Shown here: positions 30,156 through 35,014 of the stretch, piece after piece | Position numbering within the stretch: position 1 is the stretch's first letter | How the letters are laid out: every line of letters starts with the position of its first letter | Source: Candidatus Eisenbacteria bacterium | GTDB lineage: Bacteria > Eisenbacteria > RBG-16-71-46 > SZUA-252 | Length of the DNA: 35,014 nt | Assembly (NCBI GenBank): GCA_005893305.1 | Contig: VBOZ01000009.1 | Location: 20,199-55,212 of the forward strand | Direction: 5' to 3' | Position numbers and translations under genes: made by a program | The notes under the pieces: generated by a model | Told to the model about the DNA's origin: nothing | What the model saw: the letters and a program-made list of their open reading frames with translations, nothing else | Databases searched by the model: none

Positions 30156-32515
30156 CCCAATCCGAGTCGCCGCAATATCTGCCGGAACCGGGGAGCGTCC
30201 CGGAGCGCGTCGAAACGCGAGTCCACCCCGAGATCCTTGACGCCGGAGGGCTGCTCCCGGCACGCCTTCTCGATCCAATCGAGGCACTCGTCACGAGCGC
30301 GAGCGTTGGATTGGCCGGCTCTCGCCAATCCCACCCAGACCAACCCGATGTCGAACGGGACCGACTGCCCTTGAGCGGAACGCCCCTCCAGCTCCTTGAG
30401 GACCTGCCCGGCCTCCGGGCTCCTTCCCGCGCGGCCCAGGGCGTATCCGAGCCCTCCAAGGACATACGATCCGCCTCCCGCGAGGGTTCGCGCGGTATTG
30501 CAGGACGCGATCGCCGAATCGATCGCCCCGCTCTGCGCGAACGCCATCGCGAGATAGAGATGCGTCGGCGCGAAGGCCGGATCGAGGTCGCGTCCGAGCC
30601 GATGCTGCCGGATCGCGTCGTCGTATCGTCTGGCGAAAAAGAATACGTCGCCGAGATTGGCGTTCATGATCGGCGAGAGAGGGTCGAGCTCGAGAGCGAG
30701 CCGCGCCTCGGCGATCGCCTCTTGGAACCGCCCTTTGTCTCGAAGCAGGATCGAGTACCAGTGATGCGCCGTGGCGTAGCTCGGCCGAAGCTCGATGGCT
30801 CGCTTGAAATCGGCCTCCGCCCCGGCCCAATCCCACCGGCGGTAGAGTTTCACCATGCCGAGCGCCGGGTAGGCCTCCGCCAGCTGATCGTCGATCTCGA
30901 GCGCCTTCCGCGCGGCCTCCTCGGCGCGCGGCAGGGCCTCGTCCGCCCGTAGCCCCGAGTAGAGATCGAGGAGAACATAGACGTCGGCCAGGCCGGCGTA
31001 AGCGAGCCCGAGCTGCGGATCGATCTCGGCGGCCCTCAGGAAATGCCGGCGCGCCTCCTCGAGCCCTGCCTGGGTTCGCTTGCTCCACTCGTGGCGACCC
31101 TTCAGATATTCGTCATAGGCTTCGGGATTGACGCGGCCGGCGCGTGCGAGACGCTCTCTCTCCTTCGCCGTCAGTCGGACGTGAACTTGACCGGCGATCG
31201 CCTCCGACAAATCCCGCTGCAGCGCGAAGACATCGCCCACCTCTCGTTCATATGTGTTCGCCCACAGATTCCGGTCCTCCGCCGCCGCGACCAGCTGCGC
31301 GCTGATCCGAACATGGCTGCCCGAGCGGAGCACCGCGCCTTCCACCACGGCGTCCACGTGGAGCTCCCGCGCGATGTCGGGCAGTGCCTTGCTGGTTCCT
31401 CGATACCGCATGACGGATGTCCGCGAGATCACCCGCAGGCTGCCGATCTGCGCCAGTCGCGCGATCAAGGCGTCGGTCATGCCATCCGCGAAGTAGCCCT
31501 GCTCCGAGCCGCCCGACAAGTCGTTGAGGGGCAGCACGGCAAGAGACTCGATGCGCCCGAGAGCGGGGCCGCGCAAGACACCGAGGCGGGAAGCGACGAC
31601 GATCGCGACCGTCGCGAGCACGACCGCGGCGATCGCCCCCGCCATCGCCCATGGCCGGCGGCGGCGAGCGCGCGGGGCGGCCAGGGTCGTTCGCGTGGCG
31701 CCGATGCTTTGCAAGGCCGCCACGACCTCGCTCGCCATCGCATACCGAACGCTGGGGTCCTTCTCCAAGCATTTGAGAATGATCCCCTCGAGGCCCTCCG
31801 ACAAATTGGGCGCGATCGCGGTGGGCTTTCTTGGGGAATCCTTGAGCACAGCCTCGATGAGCGAGGCGGTCGTGTCCTGCGCGAATGCGCGGGCGCCGGT
31901 CGCGATCTCGTAGAGCACGGCACCCAAGGCATAGATATCGACGCGCGCATCCGCTTCAACCCCGCGGAACAGCTCGGGAGCCATGTACGGCAGGGTCCCG
32001 GCGATCATTCCCGGCTGGGTGAGGCTCTCCGTGTTCCGCAGATCCGGCTCCAGTGTCTTCGCGAGGCCGAAGTCGAGGACCTTCACCGCACCCCGATCGG
32101 TCAGCATCACGTTCCCCGGTTTCAGGTCCCGATGGACGATTCCCGCGGCGTGTGCCTCCTCGAGAGCCTCGGCAATCTGGACGCCGATCGACAGGACCTC
32201 CGCCTCGGTGAAGCCGGCTTGGAGCCGGCGGGCAAGGTTCTCCCCTCGGACGAACTCCATGACGAGAAAGTCGACCCCGCCCTCGGAGTCGAAGTCATAA
32301 ATAATGTTGATGTGGGCGTGGTTGAGCTTCGAAAGGGCGCGTGCCTCCCTGCGGAGACGCTTGCGCGCGGCCTCATCCGCGACGAGGCTCGCCGACAGGA
32401 CCTTGAGCGCGACATCCCGGTCAAGGCGCTCGTCTCGGGCAAGATAGACGACACCCATGCCGCCGGCGCCGAGCTGTTCGGTGATGCGGTAATGGGAGAG
32501 GATCTTGCCGATCAT
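30152..32515 (-). CDS. Transmembrane Ser/Thr protein kinase with TolB-N-like and TPR regions
   Basis: A 787-residue Hanks-type kinase. The kinase domain spans residues 8-270: Gly-rich LGAGGMGVVYLA, Lys38 in VALKVL, catalytic HRDLKPGN (Asp130, Asn135), DFG at 148-150, and the activation-segment end GTLPYMAPELF. A basic stretch (ARRRRPW) precedes one transmembrane helix at about 289-309. Outside lies a TolB-N-like region (about 322-455: LAVLPLNDLSGGSEQGYFADGMTDALIARLAQ), then TPRs from about 480 to 780. This kinase-TM-TolB-TPR build is common in Acidobacteria-like and Eisenbacteria-like genomes. GGAAGG lies 6 nt before the ATG. The likely role is sensing envelope or cytosolic partners and phosphorylating regulators; targets are unknown. 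It is convergent with the Vps62-like gene. Confidence 0.95.
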   Translation of the reverse strand: MIGKILSHYRITEQLGAGGMGVVYLARDERLDRDVALKVLSASLVADEAARKRLRREARALSKLNHAHINIIYDFDSEGGVDFLVMEFVRGENLARRLQAGFTEAEVLSIGVQIAEALEEAHAAGIVHRDLKPGNVMLTDRGAVKVLDFGLAKTLEPDLRNTESLTQPGMIAGTLPYMAPELFRGVEADARVDIYALGAVLYEIATGARAFAQDTTASLIEAVLKDSPRKPTAIAPNLSEGLEGIILKCLEKDPSVRYAMASEVVAALQSIGATRTTLAAPRARRRRPWAMAGAIAAVVLATVAIVVASRLGVLRGPALGRIESLAVLPLNDLSGGSEQGYFADGMTDALIARLAQIGSLRVISRTSVMRYRGTSKALPDIARELHVDAVVEGAVLRSGSHVRISAQLVAAAEDRNLWANTYEREVGDVFALQRDLSEAIAGQVHVRLTAKERERLARAGRVNPEAYDEYLKGRHEWSKRTQAGLEEARRHFLRAAEIDPQLGLAYAGLADVYVLLDLYSGLRADEALPRAEEAARKALEIDDQLAEAYPALGMVKLYRRWDWAGAEADFKRAIELRPSYATAHHWYSILLRDKGRFQEAIAEARLALELDPLSPIMNANLGDVFFFARRYDDAIRQHRLGRDLDPAFAPTHLYLAMAFAQSGAIDSAIASCNTARTLAGGGSYVLGGLGYALGRAGRSPEAGQVLKELEGRSAQGQSVPFDIGLVWVGLARAGQSNARARDECLDWIEKACREQPSGVKDLGVDSRFDALRDAPRFRQILRRLGLG

Positions 32516-32642
32516 TGGCCTTCCGCGGGCTGCTCCGGAGCGACTGGCGAGGCGACCGTCCGGGGACGATGTACCTAAGTCCGCGCTGAAACAATCGTCA
32601 ATTCATCTGCGAGGATTGCTGTGGCGCGGCCGTGTGGCCGGA

Positions 32643-33083
32643 TCAGCGCCCTTTCGGCTTGATGATCTCGCGGAGCGCGGCGTTGCTGCTCTTGGGCGAG
32701 GTCGTGGTCTTGTCGCGATCCGGCGTATCGGGGACCTCAGAGGAGCCGATCGGCGGCGGCGTGGGCAGGTCGGAGGAGTTTGAGATCCCGGGCGGAGTCG
32801 AGCCGTCCGAAGGCTGGCTCTCGCGCGGCTTGGGACGCTCTTCGTCCCGGACCGACGGGTTTACATAGGAGGGCGCGTAGGACGGCGGACGGGACCCGAA
32901 CGAGTCGGCCGGAGGAGCGGGAGGGGCGGCGATGCCGGCCGGCTGAGACTCGGCGATGGGAGATCCGTCCCCGGGGCGCGAAGGCGACGGGACGCGGACC
33001 GAGTTTGTGAGCCAATCCAGCAGGAACGAGCCCAGCACGAGGGCACCCAGAAAGTAGATGAAATATCGATAGCGCCTGTACAT
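32643..33083 (-). CDS. Single-pass membrane protein with Pro/Ser-rich tail
   Basis: A 146-residue protein. Residues 7-22 (YFIYFLGALVLGSFLL) are a hydrophobic helix after a basic MYRRYRY, i.e. a type II anchor or uncleaved signal. Residues 30-146 are Pro/Ser/Asp/Thr-rich, low complexity and probably extended through the periplasm or wall, with a Lys/Arg end (IIKPKGR). No domain is recognised. GGGGGGAT lies close to the ATG. The 127 nt between it and the kinase gene contain nothing else that I can see. It is likely a structural or anchor protein; the function is unknown. Confidence 0.65.
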   Translation of the reverse strand: MYRRYRYFIYFLGALVLGSFLLDWLTNSVRVPSPSRPGDGSPIAESQPAGIAAPPAPPADSFGSRPPSYAPSYVNPSVRDEERPKPRESQPSDGSTPPGISNSSDLPTPPPIGSSEVPDTPDRDKTTTSPKSSNAALREIIKPKGR

Positions 33084-33120
33084 CGTGATCCCCCCGAGTC
33101 TTATCCCCTCCGAAATATCG

Positions 33121-33155
33121 GCAACCCCCCTCGTCTCCTTAACGAGGGGGGTTGC
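33121..33155 (-). terminator. Perfect 14-bp hairpin, terminator of the ZU5-like lipoprotein gene
   Basis: GCAACCCCCCTCGT (33121-33134), 7-nt loop and ACGAGGGGGGTTGC (33142-33155), 33 nt past the stop at 33189. It is the strongest inverted repeat in the window. No U-tract follows, so it may also protect the 3' end or act in both directions. Confidence 0.6.
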
Positions 33156-33188
33156 GTGGTGGGACCTAACCTCAGTTCTGCCCTGATG

Positions 33189-33773
33189 CTACCAGCCTGC
33201 TTTGCCTCCACCTTGAACGCGGTAGGTCGAGAAGTGCCAGAGCGGGGCCGTGACGGTGAGGTCGAGGAGACTGACCACACAGCCCGCCACGGTCTCCCAC
33301 TGACCCGTAGCCGGGTTGTAGTAGCCGATCGTGGCGATGGAGAGGAGCGAGCGGTCCATCGGCCGCGCGTCGGCCACGAGGAGGACCGGCAGGAGGAACC
33401 GGTTCGCCGAGGCCGGCGAGATGCTCAGGTTGACGACCGGCTTCGTGAGGTCCGGCTGCGACACGGTAATCGTCGCGGTCTGGAGAAGGGCGGCGGGCGG
33501 GACGATGACCGTGAAATTGCCGACGGCCACGGTGCCACCGAGGAGGCCAATGGTCTTCGTCTTGGTCGTCGTGGAATTGGAGCCGCCGCCAAGGAGATTG
33601 AGGCCCAGCACCCCGGCGGGCGCCGTATCGGTGGCGATCGCCGTGTCCGTGGCCGTCGCGCTGGATCCGTCGAGCTGGGGCTTCGTCGGCAGATCGGAGC
33701 ATCCTGCGACCGCGAGCAGGGCCGCCAAGCTGAGGGCGAGAGTCAGTGCGAACCGGGAGCCACGGGACTTCAT
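33189..33773 (-). CDS. Lipoprotein with ZU5-like domain
   Basis: A 194-residue protein with lipobox VAGC (Cys25) after a clear signal (LTLALSLAALLA). Residues 26-70 are a Thr/Ala/Ser linker rich in DTA motifs. Residues about 74-110 read GLLGGTVAVGNFTVIVPPAALLQTATITVSQP, the pattern of a ZU5 domain (gly-gly turn, V-x-V-P-x-x-A-L, T-x-T-I-T-V). The rest (FLLPVLLVADARP, IGYYNPATGQWETV, LWHFSTYRV) fits the remaining beta strands. ZU5-like modules of bacterial surface proteins are thought to mediate contacts or autoproteolysis; no autoproteolytic HFS-type motif is certain, although LWHFS is present near the end. The start is set by AAAGGAG 6 nt before the ATG. Confidence 0.72.
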   Translation of the reverse strand: MKSRGSRFALTLALSLAALLAVAGCSDLPTKPQLDGSSATATDTAIATDTAPAGVLGLNLLGGGSNSTTTKTKTIGLLGGTVAVGNFTVIVPPAALLQTATITVSQPDLTKPVVNLSISPASANRFLLPVLLVADARPMDRSLLSIATIGYYNPATGQWETVAGCVVSLLDLTVTAPLWHFSTYRVQGGGKAGW

Positions 33774-34104
33774 GATTTTCTCCTTTATGGGCCGCCGCCT
33801 CGGGGAGCCGCGCCGCCGTTCAGCCGGCGAGAGTCCCGGGGCTACACTTCGTGGGCGTAGACAAAGGCATCGGCCGTGCCCAATGAGGGGGAGCGCCGGG
33901 TTGCTTCTCGCACGAGGGCCGTGTAGGACGGAGTCTTAGTGGGCGACGTGGCTTGGGCGGTGGCCGGATAGAGCCACGGAGACCCCCTGTGCGCAAAGCA
34001 CGACGGGGGTGTTGGTTCCGGAGCCCCTACCTGGGGATTCTCGCGGGGTTTGTGGGGCGGATCGCGCAGCGGGGCCGCGGCTGGTCGCCGAAGCGGCTAG
34101 CGCG
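33774..34104. other. 331-nt intergenic region with stacked hairpins
   Basis: No supported gene. Three successive inverted repeats are seen: CGTGGCT (33947-33953) with AGCCACG (33972-33978); ACCCCC (33982-33987) with GGGGGT (34005-34010), containing the inner pair GTGC/GCAC around a GCAAA loop; and CCCC/GGGG near 34024-34036. The part next to the ZU5-like lipoprotein start is its leader, with AAAGGAG. A structured leader RNA or small RNA is possible; no known riboswitch consensus was recognised. Confidence 0.4.
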
Positions 34105-34659
34105 CTAGTGTGAGGGCGCGAGCCAGGGCGAATTGAGAATGTGTAAAACGAGCACGGTGGTTGTGGCCCAACCTGCCCGACCCCCGAACGTCCCGAGCCT
34201 TCTCGCGCGAACCCAGTAGTAGGCGCAGCAGAGCGCGATCGTCCACAGCTCCACCCACCAGTAGCCTACCGGCATCGATTTCCAGAGTCCAAAACCGAGG
34301 TGGATGCTCGAGCCCGGCCAGAGCGCGAGGTCGGGCGGATGCATCGGGACATCGAGGAGGAAGTGGGAGAAGACCGAGAAGGCGAGCACCATTGCCACAG
34401 CCCGCCCCTGACCGAGAAACGCGGCCCCGAACAATCCCGCCCACACGAGCGACATCGCGAGCGAGTGGGACCAGTCGATGTAATCCAAGGAAAATCCCGG
34501 CGGGACGCCCGGCGTCATGGTCACGCGCTCGATCCCGAGCAGAACAAACGGGCCGAAGAGCAGGTCCAGGAGACCCACCCCGAGGAGCACCGCCCAGGTG
34601 GGGGCGCGAGGCTCCTTCGCCTTGATGGCCAGCCCGAACGCGAGATGCCCGGCGTACAT
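34105..34659 (-). CDS. YdjM/DUF457-like membrane-bound hydrolase family protein
   Basis: A 184-residue protein with about five transmembrane segments. MYAGHLAFGLAIKA at the start, WSHSLAMSLVW in the middle and FSHFLLDVPMHPPDL later give the His/Asp pattern of the YdjM family of membrane-associated metal-dependent hydrolases (LexA-induced in E. coli). The start at 34659 is chosen over 34719 because the family begins with M-x-x-G-H and because its ATG overlaps the stop of the preceding micro-ORF as TGATG. The substrate is unknown. It is the last of three minus-strand genes. Confidence 0.8.
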   Translation of the reverse strand: MYAGHLAFGLAIKAKEPRAPTWAVLLGVGLLDLLFGPFVLLGIERVTMTPGVPPGFSLDYIDWSHSLAMSLVWAGLFGAAFLGQGRAVAMVLAFSVFSHFLLDVPMHPPDLALWPGSSIHLGFGLWKSMPVGYWWVELWTIALCCAYYWVRARRLGTFGGRAGWATTTVLVLHILNSPWLAPSH

Positions 34660-34784
34660 CAGCGCGGCCCAGGCGGCTTCGCGGCCTCGCGGCTCTTCGC
34701 GCGCGGCCGGTCGAGCCATGCAAGGAGGGGCACGGGGATCAGGAACGCTACGAAGCAGAAGATCGCGAACGTCTGGGCGGTCAT
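34659..34784 (-). CDS. Micro-membrane protein, 41 residues
   Basis: A 41-residue protein from ATG 34784. Residues 2-23 (TAQTFAIFCFVAFLIPVPLLAW) form one hydrophobic helix, followed by a short basic tail (LDRPRAKSREAAKPPGPR). Its TGA overlaps the ATG of the YdjM-like gene (TGATG), a typical coupled arrangement. The region was previously read as the N-terminus of the downstream gene in another frame. TACCCT lies 8 nt upstream and no Shine-Dalgarno is seen. It could be a small partner subunit of the YdjM-like protein. Short length keeps the call tentative. Confidence 0.55.
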   Translation of the reverse strand: MTAQTFAIFCFVAFLIPVPLLAWLDRPRAKSREAAKPPGPR

Positions 34785-34818
34785 GGTTTGCCAGGGTAGG
34801 CCGGGCGTGCCTCCTCCT

Positions 34819-35014
34819 TCAATCCCCCACTTTGCTCAGGCTCTCCCGCGCGAGGCGCAGCTGCTCGCGGGCCTCGTCGTTCCGCGGGTCCTCCCTGAGC
34901 GCGGCTTCCAGCGCCTCGACGGTCTTGTCCTTCTGGCCGAGCTTCCAGTAGATCGCGCCGAGGTTGTAGTAGAGCACCGAAGCGTGCCCCGGATCCCAGC
35001 CCTTCTGTCTCAGG
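34819..35014 (-). CDS. TPR-repeat protein, N-terminal part outside the window
   Basis: A minus-strand frame open to the window end with stop TGA at 34821-34819. The visible 64 codons contain one full TPR (SVLYYNLGAIYWKLGQKDKTVEALEAALREDP) and the start of a following helix pair (DEAREQLRLARESLSKVGD). The repeat is near consensus (Y-x-x-L-G-x-x-Y, A-x-x-x-x-x-A-L-x-x-D-P). It probably belongs to a longer TPR protein upstream; the role is unknown. The next gene starts 34 nt after its stop. Confidence 0.8.
   Translation of the reverse strand, partial: LRQKGWDPGHASVLYYNLGAIYWKLGQKDKTVEALEAALREDPRNDEAREQLRLARESLSKVGD

Noticed and set aside
31043-32578. A 511-residue plus-strand open frame
   Set aside because: Antisense shadow of the Ser/Thr kinase gene; no recognisable domain and an Arg/Asp/Gly-biased composition.
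33774-34104. Cyclic-di-GMP riboswitch
   Set aside because: A GCAAA loop is present, but on the strand opposite to the lipoprotein gene and without the conserved tetraloop-receptor segments.
34660-34719. Longer start of the YdjM-like gene
   Set aside because: The extra 20 residues are low complexity, the family begins near MYAGH, and the TGATG overlap with the micro-ORF favours 34659.
1-35014. tRNA, rRNA, CRISPR array, insertion sequence or prophage
   Set aside because: No cloverleaf, rRNA core, regularly spaced repeat, transposase or terminal inverted repeat was recognised by reading both strands; a dedicated search was not possible.

Overview
The window is about 35 kb of GC-rich bacterial DNA with no rRNA, tRNA, CRISPR array, insertion sequence or phage gene that I could recognise. 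Several traits suggest an uncultivated environmental Gram-negative lineage of the FCB/Acidobacteria/Eisenbacteria type: lipoproteins with clear lipoboxes, a C-terminal FlgD-like sorting/Ig module on a secreted dehydrogenase, a Ser/Thr kinase fused to TolB-like and TPR regions, and many TPR proteins. The phylum is inferred from protein style; no marker gene is present. I support 35 coding regions, two of them cut by the window ends.

Layout. 1-4.4 kb: a truncated FAD/NAD(P) oxidoreductase with an odd N-terminus, a lipoprotein, a membrane protein overlapping a winged-helix regulator, and a minus-strand pair (duplicated DoxX-like membrane protein, then an anchored histidine phosphatase). 4.4-8.4 kb: a fRMsr-like GAF protein translationally coupled to a hybrid histidine kinase, then DinB and ACT-like genes. 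8.5-14.4 kb: an exported TPR protein, a HAD hydrolase, a minus-strand run (glutamine amidotransferase, FkbM methyltransferase, proline dehydrogenase), an exported MsrA and a small DUF6504-like protein. 14.4-17.3 kb: a tight three-gene operon of an SbnI/SerK-like free-serine kinase, an ornithine-cyclodeaminase-family reductase and a fold-type II PLP enzyme, followed by a B12-type radical SAM gene. 19-24 kb: a small membrane protein, an SRPBCC protein, a GT39-like glycosyltransferase with TPRs and a glucose/sorbosone dehydrogenase. 24-35 kb: an 11-mer-repeat amphipathic protein, a HEAT-repeat protein, purT, a Vps62-like domain fused to a putative beta-barrel, a Ser/Thr kinase, a ZU5-like lipoprotein, and a TPR/micro-membrane protein/YdjM-like operon.

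Two things stand out. The serine-kinase operon resembles the O-phosphoserine-fed L-2,3-diaminopropionate route (SbnI/SbnA/SbnB), but its PLP enzyme looks like a dehydratase rather than a cysteine-synthase homologue, so its product is open. Also, several genes without a Shine-Dalgarno have a -10-like hexamer only 5-7 nt before the start codon, suggesting widespread leaderless transcription; two such promoters share one palindrome between divergent genes. All functional calls rest on motif reading from the sequence; no database search was run.
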